Assembly: GCA_024958995.1 (NCBI GenBank)
Contig: JANXGZ010000302.1
Span: forward strand, 1 to 16,258
Source: Methylococcales bacterium
GTDB lineage: Bacteria; Pseudomonadota; Gammaproteobacteria; Methylococcales; UBA1147
DNA length: 16,258 bases
Direction of reading: 5' to 3'
Positions within the stretch are counted from its first letter, which is position 1, and every line of letters begins with the position of its first letter. The notes below the pieces were generated by a model, which saw only the letters and a list, made by a program, of their open reading frames with translations, searched no databases and had not been told where the DNA came from. The position numbers and the translations under genes are program-made. Positions 7,181 through 13,467 of the stretch are shown piece by piece.

Positions 7181-9532
7181 GTGAAAATTTCAACAGGGCT
7201 TGTACTGATCGTTTTATTCATCGTCTGCATACCGGTCAAACGGGTTTATGCGGACAACACGATGGATACAGGCGAGGCTTCGGTAACACTTGCTCCTGCG
7301 GTGATTCTTGAGAAATTGGATGTTGTTGGTGCCACTCCGGTTTCTGGTGGCGGGATCTCGGTGGACAAGGTTCCCTCCAATCTTCAGTCCTTCGGATCCG
7401 AAGACCTAGACCGTTACCAGAGCCTCAATCTTGCGGATTTCATGTCCAGAAACCTGGGTAGTGTCACCGTCAATAATGCCCAGGGTAGTCCGTTCCAGCC
7501 CGACATTCGTTACCGTGGTTTCACGGCGTCGCCGATGCTTGGACTGCCGCAGGGTCTGTCAGTTTATGTCAATAGCGTTCGCTTCAATGAACCATTCGGG
7601 GATACGGTCAACTGGGACCTGATTCCGGATGGCGCGATCGAACGGGTGGTTCTTCACCCGGGTTCGAATCCAGTCTACGGTCGTAACACCCTGGGGGGAG
7701 CACTGGCGATCCGGACCAAGAGCGGATTCAGCGCACCGGGACACAAGTTCAGAAGCCTTTACGGCGCCTGGGATAGGCATGATATCGAGTTGTCCAGCGG
7801 CATGAACGACGGCACTTTCGGGTACTTTTTTGATCTGCGTAATTTCGGCGAGAAGGGCTGGAGAGACCATTCAAGGGGCAAGGTCAATCAGGGGCTAGGG
7901 GTTTTCAGTTTCCGGCAGCAGGATCTGACGTTCGATCTTACGCTGGCTGGAAACGGCAGCGACCTCAATGGGAACGGTTCTGTGCCCATTCAGCTGCTTG
8001 GGGAGGACCGAAGCGCCGTGTTTACCTATCCGGATAATACAAGGACAGCCTTATTCCTGTCCTCGCTGGAAGGCCAATGGACCGTTAGCGACGAAATGGA
8101 ACTGGCTGCCAACGCCTTCTACCGGCGAAACCGAATCAAGACGTTCAATGGGGATGACAGCGATTACGAGGAATGTGACGCGAATACGGGGTTTGTTTGC
8201 GAAGAAGACGAGACGGATGTTCAGAAGGACGTGAACGGAAACAATATCTCGACCAGCGGGACTCTTGGTGCGACCAACAACATTACTGAAACCTATCAGG
8301 CAACCTATGGAGGCACCCTGCAGGCCATTTTCAATCATCAGCTGTTCGATCTGGAGAACCAGCTTGTGCTTGGCGGCGATGCAAACCGATCACCGATTTC
8401 CTACGAAGCCGATACAGAACTGGGAACGCTGAACTCTGATCGCAGCACAACCCGTAGCGGGGTATTGCTGAACGAGGCGCGGGTTCGGTTGGATGCTACG
8501 GTGAATTACTGGTCTCTCTTTTACACCGACACCTTGTCGCTGACGGATAATCTTTCCTTGACGGCCTCCGGACGGTACAACGATACGCGGATAGTTATGG
8601 ATGACCAGTACCGTACGACGCTGGATGGCCTTCATCAGTATATTCGCTTTAACCCGGCGGGCGGATTTACCTACAAGTTCACCGCGGACAACTCCCTGTA
8701 CGGTCGTTACAGTGAATCGTCGCGTGCACCCACGCCGGTGGAGCTCAGCTGTGCTGACCCCGCGAATCCCTGTCGGGTTCCCAATGCCTTCATTTCCGAT
8801 CCGTTGCTGGAACAGGTGGTTTCCAAGACGTTCGAAGGTGGCTTCAGGGGAAGCCTTGATGGAGTGGTGGGGGACTACCTTGACTGGAATGCCGGTTACT
8901 ACCATACGCGCAACAACAACGACATTCTGTTCATCAGTGCGGGTAATCAGACTAACCGCGGATATTTTACCAATGTCGGTCAGACTCGAAGACACGGGGT
9001 TGAAGCTGGTGCCACGGCGGTTGTTGACGGCCTGCTCGGTGGGTTTGACCAGTGGCGTTTCAGCCTCAACTATTCCTGGATTCATGCGACGTTCAGAACC
9101 CCGTTTACGGCCAGTAGTCCGAACAATCCGAAGAAGGACTCCAACAACAAAATCCATGTCCAGGCGGGGGATAAACTGCCCGGCGTTGCCGAGCACATGG
9201 TCAAATTTTCATCCGACGTTGATCTGTGGGATCAGTTCTCGTTCGGGGTGGATATGCTGTACAACGGTTCGCAGTACTATCGTGGAGATGAGGCGAACTT
9301 GGACGACCCAGTGCCGGGCTATATGGTTTTTAATTTGCGCAGTGAAATCCGCTTTACCGATTATTTGAGCCTATTCGGCAGGGTGGACAACCTGTTCGAT
9401 AACAAATACGAAACCTTTGGCACTTATGGTGAGGCAGAAGATGTTCTTGGAGCGGCGTATGATAATACCCGATTTCGTAGCCCAGCATCTCCGCGTAGTG
9501 GCTGGGTCGGACTGAAAATGGAGTTAATGTAG
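7181..9532 (+). CDS. TonB-dependent outer membrane receptor
   Basis: 783 residues from GTG 7181, the only start that keeps the signal peptide: MKIS, a hydrophobic core, then a likely cut after Ala24 (VYA/DN). A TonB-box-like segment LEKLDVVGATP (43-53) precedes the plug domain (about 60-180), which contains PDIRYRGFTASP (107-118), GLSVYVNSVRFNEPFGD (125-141), AIERVVLHPGSNPVYGRNTLGGALAI (152-177). The rest is a beta-barrel with the hallmark SESSRAPTPVEL at 511-522 and FGRVDNLFDNKYETFGTYGE near the end. It imports a scarce ligand across the outer membrane using TonB energy. Odd points: an acidic loop at 324-355 with Cys332 and Cys340, a second cysteine pair (524, 531), and a final residue of Met rather than the usual aromatic. 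No Shine-Dalgarno at good spacing. It follows the two-component genes in the same direction, so ligand-responsive control is likely. The ligand is unknown. Confidence 0.95.
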   Translation: MKISTGLVLIVLFIVCIPVKRVYADNTMDTGEASVTLAPAVILEKLDVVGATPVSGGGISVDKVPSNLQSFGSEDLDRYQSLNLADFMSRNLGSVTVNNAQGSPFQPDIRYRGFTASPMLGLPQGLSVYVNSVRFNEPFGDTVNWDLIPDGAIERVVLHPGSNPVYGRNTLGGALAIRTKSGFSAPGHKFRSLYGAWDRHDIELSSGMNDGTFGYFFDLRNFGEKGWRDHSRGKVNQGLGVFSFRQQDLTFDLTLAGNGSDLNGNGSVPIQLLGEDRSAVFTYPDNTRTALFLSSLEGQWTVSDEMELAANAFYRRNRIKTFNGDDSDYEECDANTGFVCEEDETDVQKDVNGNNISTSGTLGATNNITETYQATYGGTLQAIFNHQLFDLENQLVLGGDANRSPISYEADTELGTLNSDRSTTRSGVLLNEARVRLDATVNYWSLFYTDTLSLTDNLSLTASGRYNDTRIVMDDQYRTTLDGLHQYIRFNPAGGFTYKFTADNSLYGRYSESSRAPTPVELSCADPANPCRVPNAFISDPLLEQVVSKTFEGGFRGSLDGVVGDYLDWNAGYYHTRNNNDILFISAGNQTNRGYFTNVGQTRRHGVEAGATAVVDGLLGGFDQWRFSLNYSWIHATFRTPFTASSPNNPKKDSNNKIHVQAGDKLPGVAEHMVKFSSDVDLWDQFSFGVDMLYNGSQYYRGDEANLDDPVPGYMVFNLRSEIRFTDYLSLFGRVDNLFDNKYETFGTYGEAEDVLGAAYDNTRFRSPASPRSGWVGLKMELM

Positions 9533-9592
9533 GCCGGACAATTGATGGGGAATGGCTGGTTGGCAGTCGCTTCTTCTTGTACTCCGGGCTCC

Positions 9593-9613
9593 AGAACCCT
9601 GTTAAAGGGCTCT
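9593..9613. terminator. Weak hairpin after the TonB-dependent receptor
   Basis: AGA-a-CCCT / gttaa / AGGG-c-TCT forms a 7-bp stem with one mismatch and a 5-nt loop, 61 bp after the receptor stop. What follows is pyrimidine-rich rather than a clean U-run, so termination is only possible. Confidence 0.25.
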
Positions 9614-9630
9614 CTGTCAGGCTTCTTGTC

Positions 9631-9653
9631 GCCCTGTTGCGGTCTGCCAGGGC
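9631..9653. terminator. Hairpin abutting the dapE stop codon
   Basis: GCCCTG (9631-9636) and CAGGGC (9648-9653) pair as a 6-bp stem with an 11-nt loop, directly after the dapE stop on the minus strand. It sits between convergent genes but has no U-tract on either side. It may slow transcription or protect a 3' end. Confidence 0.25.
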
Positions 9654-10784
9654 TTAGGAAAGCAGGAGGTTTTCCATGGTTTTCTCGTAGATCCGGGTCA
9701 GTGTCTCTACGTCTTCCAGGCGGACCTTTTCGTTGAGTTTGTGAATGCTTTCGTTGCTCGGACCCAGTTCGATCACCTGTGCTCCGGTTGGGGCGATGAA
9801 ACGACCGTCGGAGGTCCCTCCGCCCGTCTCAAGCCGTGCCCTTATCCCCGTGACATCGTGCAGTGCAGTCTGTACGGCTTCCACTAGTTCAGCCTCCTTG
9901 GTCAGAAAAGGATGACCGGACAAGCGCCAGTCGATCCGGTAATCCAGGCCATAGCGGTCAAGGGTGTCGTGTACCCGTTGCTTGATGGTCTCTTCGTTTA
10001 GTTCGGTGGAAAACCGAAAGTTGAATGAAAGCTCCAGGCTACCCGGTATGATGTTTTCGGCACCGGTTCCGGCATTGATATTGGAAACCTGGAAACTGGT
10101 TGCGGGGAAAAATTCGTTTCCTTCATCCCATACTTCGCTGATCAGGGTTGCAAGCGCTGGGGCGAAGCGGTGGATCGGGTTTTCTGCAAGGTGTGGGTAG
10201 GCCACGTGGCCCTGGGTTCCTTGGATCCGGAGTGTCGCGCACAGCGACCCGCGTCTTCCGACCTTGATGATGTCACCAACCTTCTGTTCGCTGGATGGTT
10301 CGCCGACCAGACACCAGTCGATCTTCTCGTTGCGTCTCTCAAGGCGTTCCACAACCTTGATGGTGCCATCGGTTGCGATTCCTTCTTCGTCGCTGGTAAT
10401 CAGTAGCGCGATGGATCCTTGATGTTCTGAATGGTTTTCACAGAACCTTTCGCAGGCCGTTGCAAAGGCCGCGATGCCGGATTTCATATCTGCGGCGCCC
10501 CGCCCGTAGAGAAAGCCGTCCCTCTCAGTTGGCTCAAAGGGTGGAGATTTCCATTCTTCCAAAGGACCCGGCGGGACAACGTCGGTATGGCCGAGGAAAG
10601 CCAGTAGAGGGGCCTGATTTCCCTTTCTGAGCCAGATGTTGCGTGTCTTTCCTGAGTCGATCCATTCGGCCTCGAAACCGAAACTGGCCAGTCGTTTGGC
10701 GATCACATCCATGCAGCCGGCGTCATCCGGGGTCACCGACGGACGCCGAATCAGTTCCCGGAGTAACGATTCGGTTGGGCTCAA
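9654..10784 (-). CDS. dapE: Succinyl-diaminopimelate desuccinylase
   Basis: 376 residues, the usual length. It hydrolyses N-succinyl-LL-diaminopimelate to LL-diaminopimelate and succinate with a two-zinc active site in the cytoplasm, feeding lysine and peptidoglycan synthesis. Seen: LLRELIRRPSVTPDDAGC at the N-terminus, the metal ligand region FLGHTDVVPPG, GRGAADMKSGIAAF, the catalytic acid in ITSDEEG, LVGEPSS, a dimerisation (lid) insert with GRRGSL and GTQGHVAYPH, then TGGGTSDGRF and the final metal histidine in SIHKLNE. The start is TTG: on the minus strand its bases overlap the upstream gene's TGA as TTGA. No ATG, GTG or other TTG fits upstream, and the resulting N-terminus matches DapE. 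It is the last gene of the dapC-dapD-arsC-like-dapE run, probably translationally coupled to its neighbour. Confidence 0.96.
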   Translation of the reverse strand: MSPTESLLRELIRRPSVTPDDAGCMDVIAKRLASFGFEAEWIDSGKTRNIWLRKGNQAPLLAFLGHTDVVPPGPLEEWKSPPFEPTERDGFLYGRGAADMKSGIAAFATACERFCENHSEHQGSIALLITSDEEGIATDGTIKVVERLERRNEKIDWCLVGEPSSEQKVGDIIKVGRRGSLCATLRIQGTQGHVAYPHLAENPIHRFAPALATLISEVWDEGNEFFPATSFQVSNINAGTGAENIIPGSLELSFNFRFSTELNEETIKQRVHDTLDRYGLDYRIDWRLSGHPFLTKEAELVEAVQTALHDVTGIRARLETGGGTSDGRFIAPTGAQVIELGPSNESIHKLNEKVRLEDVETLTRIYEKTMENLLLS

Positions 10785-11122
10785 GACGGGCCCTGAAAAA
10801 AGTCCGGCGAGAATCCCACGGTATATCGTCTGCCGTGTTCAATGACCGGCCGTTTGATGAGCGTTGGGTGTTTTAGCATCAGTTGAACGGCTCTCGATTC
10901 ATCCAGTGTTTCGCGATCAGCGTCGGCGAGCTGGCGCCAGCTGGTACTTCGGCGGTTGAGCATGTTCTCCCAGCCAATTTCTGCCGACAGGCGTTCCATC
11001 AGATCTGCATCGAGACCGTCTTCACGAAAATCGTGAAAGCTATAGTCGTAGCCGTTCTGGTCAAGCCATTTTCTGGCTCGCCTGACCGTATCGCAGTTCT
11101 TGATTCCGTAGAGTTTAAGCAT
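10781..11122 (-). CDS. ArsC/Spx-like (YffB-type) protein
   Basis: 113 residues from ATG at 11122. Thioredoxin-fold protein of the ArsC/Spx group, closest in pattern to E. coli YffB, which also neighbours dapE. Seen: MLKLYGIKNCDTVRRARKWL with a single active-site-type Cys, then YDYSFHDFREDGLD, LNRRSTSWRQL and HPTLIKRPVIEHGRRYTVGF, the cis-Pro-containing RP-V element of the family. The CX3-to-Arg arrangement of true arsenate reductases is not evident, so arsenate reduction should not be assumed; the family's role is poorly known. An in-frame ATG at 11167 would add 15 residues with no homologous look, so the shorter form is preferred, though its ribosome site is weak. It starts 64 bp after dapD and overlaps dapE by 4 bases. 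Confidence 0.85.
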   Translation of the reverse strand: MLKLYGIKNCDTVRRARKWLDQNGYDYSFHDFREDGLDADLMERLSAEIGWENMLNRRSTSWRQLADADRETLDESRAVQLMLKHPTLIKRPVIEHGRRYTVGFSPDFFQGPS

Positions 11123-11186
11123 TTTCGATCCAACAGATGAACGTGGGTGGGTCAGTCTGGCTAACATTGTTCCCGGGAAGGTCCGG

Positions 11187-12005
11187 CTAGTCCCTCAGAA
11201 GTTCGTTCAGGCCGACCTTGCCACGCGTTCGATCATCAACCTGCTTGATAATGACCGCGCAATAGAGACTGTGTGTTCCGTCGGACGCGGGCAGGTTACC
11301 AGATACGACAACCGATCCCGGTGGAATGCGACCGTAGCTAATTTCGCCGGTCATGCGGTTATAGATCTTGGTGCTCTGTCCAATATAGACGCCCATCGAG
11401 ATGACCGCGCCTTCGCCGACGATGACTCCCTCGACGACTTCCGAGCGAGCACCGATAAAACAGTTGTCTTCGATGATGGTGGGTCCTGCCTGCAGGGGTT
11501 CCAGAACCCCCCCAATTCCAACGCCACCGGAAAGGTGGACATTCTTGCCAATTTGGGCACAGGAACCGACCGTTGCCCAGGTGTCGACCATGGTGCCGCT
11601 GTCCACGTAAGCGCCGATGTTGACGTAACTTGGCATCAGTACCGTATTTGGTGCGATATAGGATCCGGCGCGGGCCGTTCCGTTGGGGACAACACGAATT
11701 CCGGCTTTGATGAAATCGTCTGGTGTGTAGCTGGAAAAACGGGTTTCCACCTTGTCGTAGTAACGGGTTGCCCCGCCTTCCATGACACGGTTGTTGGAGA
11801 TCCGGAACGAAAGCAGTACGGCTTTCTTGAGCCACTGGTTGACAACCCAATCACCGTTCGATTTTTCAGCGACCCGAGCCTGGCCGCTTTCGAGAAGTCC
11901 GAGGGTTTCCTGGACCGCATTGCGGACCTCGTCGGAAACGGACTCGGGTGTCAGGTGGTTTCTGTTTTCAAATGCATCGTTGATTACTGATTCGAGTTGT
12001 GACAT
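11187..12005 (-). CDS. dapD: Tetrahydrodipicolinate N-succinyltransferase
   Basis: 272 residues from ATG 12005, preceded by GGAAG at good spacing; an upstream in-frame extension to 12071 overlaps dapC and adds 22 residues not found in the family. It transfers succinyl from succinyl-CoA to tetrahydrodipicolinate, committing it to the succinylase branch. Seen: N-terminal helical domain (SQLESVINDAFENR, LKKAVLLSFRI), then a left-handed beta-helix of hexapeptide repeats from about 110 (GTARAGSYIAPNTVLMPSYVNIGAYVDSGTMVDTWATVG...QIGKNVHLSGGVGIGG). The helix includes the characteristic EDNCFIGARSEVVEGVIVGEGAVISMGVYIG segment, then the C-terminal SGNLP and LYCAVIIKQVD. Works as a cytoplasmic trimer in relatives. 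It lies 17 bp downstream of dapC, consistent with one transcript. Confidence 0.97.
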   Translation of the reverse strand: MSQLESVINDAFENRNHLTPESVSDEVRNAVQETLGLLESGQARVAEKSNGDWVVNQWLKKAVLLSFRISNNRVMEGGATRYYDKVETRFSSYTPDDFIKAGIRVVPNGTARAGSYIAPNTVLMPSYVNIGAYVDSGTMVDTWATVGSCAQIGKNVHLSGGVGIGGVLEPLQAGPTIIEDNCFIGARSEVVEGVIVGEGAVISMGVYIGQSTKIYNRMTGEISYGRIPPGSVVVSGNLPASDGTHSLYCAVIIKQVDDRTRGKVGLNELLRD

Positions 12006-12022
12006 GTTTCTTCCAGGTTGGA

Positions 12023-13219
12023 TTAAAGAGTTTGAAGATAATTCCTGATGCGCTGCGCTGCGTTGACGCATTCATCCAGCGGTTGTACGAGAGCAATACG
12101 AACCCGGTTTTCTCCGGGATTCATCCCATTCGAAGCTCTCGACAGGAAGCGGCCAGGTAAGACTGTGATATTCTGCCGTGCGAAAAGCTCGCGTGCAAAA
12201 TCCGTGTCGGGTCCCGGCGTTTTTGGCCACAGGTAAAAGCCCGCTTCGGGGGTTTCGAACGACCAGCTGTCGGCCAGGATTCCTGTAAACTCCAGGAATT
12301 TCTGGCGGTACAGCGCCCGGTTCTTGCGCACGTGGTTTTCGTCGGACCAGGCGGCAATACTGGCCTTTTGGGTGGGCAATGGCATCGTACATCCGTGGTA
12401 GGAACGATACCTGGCGTATTGCTTGATGATGCCGGGGTCACCAGCGACGAATCCGGATCGGAGTCCCGGTGCATTCGAACGTTTGGACAGGCTGTTGAAA
12501 ACGAGACAGTTTTCGAATTGGTCATTGCCCATCTCCCGAGCTGCCTGCAATAGCCCTGGCGGAGGGTTGTTTTCGTTGCGGTAAATTTCTGAATAGCATT
12601 CGTCGCACGCAATCACCACGTGGTGCCGCAGGGCCAGCCCGATCAGTTTCTTCAATTGATCCAGATCCATGACCGCCCCAGTCGGATTTCCAGGGTTGCA
12701 AATGTAAATCAGCGAGCAACGCTTCCAGACATCATCCGTCACACTATCCAGGTCCGGCAGGAAACGGTTTTCTGCCGTCGTGTCCAGATACCGGGGTTCT
12801 GCTCCTGCCAGCAGTGCCGCTCCTTCATAGATCTGGTAAAAGGGGTTCGGCATCAGGACCAGCGGGTTTTCGGAAGAGTTGATCAGAGCCTGGGCAAATG
12901 AAAAAAGAGCTTCGCGGGTCCCGGAAACGGGCAGGACATGCCTCTCCGGGTCGACCGAGGCGGCACCCAGGAGGAACCTTGTTTCCAGCCATCGGGATAT
13001 CGCCTCACGCAATTCTGGGAGCCCCAGGATTGGTGGATACCTGGTCAGTTCGCCGATTTGTTCAACCAGAACGTGACGGATCAGCTCCGGCATCGGATGC
13101 TGGGGTTCTCCGATCGACAGCGCGATATGGTGCAGGTCCGTTTGCAACTCCACTCCCTGCTTTAGTTGCTTCAACTTCTCGAACGGATAGGGATGCAGAT
13201 TCGAAAGACGGGGGTTCAT
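12023..13219 (-). CDS. dapC: Succinyldiaminopimelate transaminase (PLP fold type I)
   Basis: 398 residues. It converts N-succinyl-2-amino-6-ketopimelate to N-succinyl-LL-diaminopimelate using glutamate, between the DapD and DapE steps. Seen: MNPRLSNLHPYPFEKLKQL, typical of DapC; IGEPQHP (37-43); RYPPILGLPELREAI (60-74); the cofactor-site asparagine in CNPGNPTG (174-181); CDECYSEIY (205-213) with Asp206 and Tyr209; and the PLP lysine Lys246 in NSLSKRSNAPGLRSGF. The C-terminal substrate-carboxylate Arg lies in NRVRIALV. Fold and neighbours together favour dapC over other aminotransferases of this class. Its ATG lacks a clear Shine-Dalgarno. It heads the dap run; the 5' leader contains an imperfect hairpin at 13256-13306. 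Confidence 0.95.
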   Translation of the reverse strand: MNPRLSNLHPYPFEKLKQLKQGVELQTDLHHIALSIGEPQHPMPELIRHVLVEQIGELTRYPPILGLPELREAISRWLETRFLLGAASVDPERHVLPVSGTREALFSFAQALINSSENPLVLMPNPFYQIYEGAALLAGAEPRYLDTTAENRFLPDLDSVTDDVWKRCSLIYICNPGNPTGAVMDLDQLKKLIGLALRHHVVIACDECYSEIYRNENNPPPGLLQAAREMGNDQFENCLVFNSLSKRSNAPGLRSGFVAGDPGIIKQYARYRSYHGCTMPLPTQKASIAAWSDENHVRKNRALYRQKFLEFTGILADSWSFETPEAGFYLWPKTPGPDTDFARELFARQNITVLPGRFLSRASNGMNPGENRVRIALVQPLDECVNAAQRIRNYLQTL

Positions 13220-13255
13220 TCGGATTGAAGAGAGATTTGGCGACGGAATTTTCGA

Positions 13256-13306
13256 GAGTTCTCCATTCTCTCATGTACCTGGCCCGGTCGGCCAGTCCAT
13301 GAACTC
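13256..13306. repeat. Nested imperfect hairpin in the dapC leader
   Basis: The core is CTGGCC-cggtc-GGCCAG (13279-13295, perfect 6-bp arms). It is flanked by CATG on both sides (13273-13276 and 13297-13300, with 2-3 nt bulges), and further out by GAGTTC (13256-13261) and GAACTC (13301-13306). It lies 36 bp upstream of the dapC ATG. No U-run follows in the dapC direction. It could be a leader RNA structure or a protein site; no known riboswitch is recognised. Confidence 0.35.
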
Positions 13307-13339
13307 TGCGGATGAGGCGAATTTCCCTGTAGATTGGTG

Positions 13340-13356
13340 ATCGATCGGCTATCGAT
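13340..13356. repeat. Paired ATCGAT palindromes between dapC and phoX
   Basis: ATCGAT-cggct-ATCGAT: two copies of a self-complementary hexamer 5 bp apart, so the unit is both a direct and an inverted repeat. It sits in the 248-bp divergent region, 121 bp upstream of the dapC ATG and 77 bp upstream of the phoX -10. Possible regulator site; chance is not excluded. Confidence 0.25.
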
Positions 13357-13429
13357 TTTTGCCAAGATGCCAGGTCTAGAGAATGCTGGTGATTTCCGCT
13401 GGCCCATGAGCTTTTGCCGGCTGCTTCTT

Positions 13430-13438
13430 TGGTATACT
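13430..13438 (+). promoter_or_regulatory. Extended -10 promoter for the PhoX-like gene
   Basis: TGGTATACT matches the extended -10 pattern TGnTATAAT with one mismatch. The hexamer ends 29 bp before the ATG at 13468, predicting a start point near 13445 and a leader of about 23 nt. There is no good -35, as is common for extended -10 promoters, and no recognisable PhoB box upstream. The position also argues against the TTG at 13414 as translation start, since that codon would lie before the transcript begins. Confidence 0.5.
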
Positions 13439-13467
13439 TGCAGTCTATTTTGCCCACCGATTTGCTG

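Noticed and set aside
8390..9196. Minus-strand open frame of 268 codons opposite the TonB receptor
   Set aside because: Antisense to conserved barrel sequence, with Arg/Val-rich, domain-free translation.
8601..9368. Plus-strand open frame of 255 codons inside the receptor gene
   Set aside because: Out of frame with the receptor and without any recognisable motif.
13220..13330. Lysine riboswitch in front of dapC
   Set aside because: The leader is too short and lacks the large multi-helix core of that class; only a simple nested hairpin is seen.
13439..13467. PhoB box for the PhoX-like gene
   Set aside because: No pair of CTGTCAT-like half sites found here or in the 150 bp upstream.
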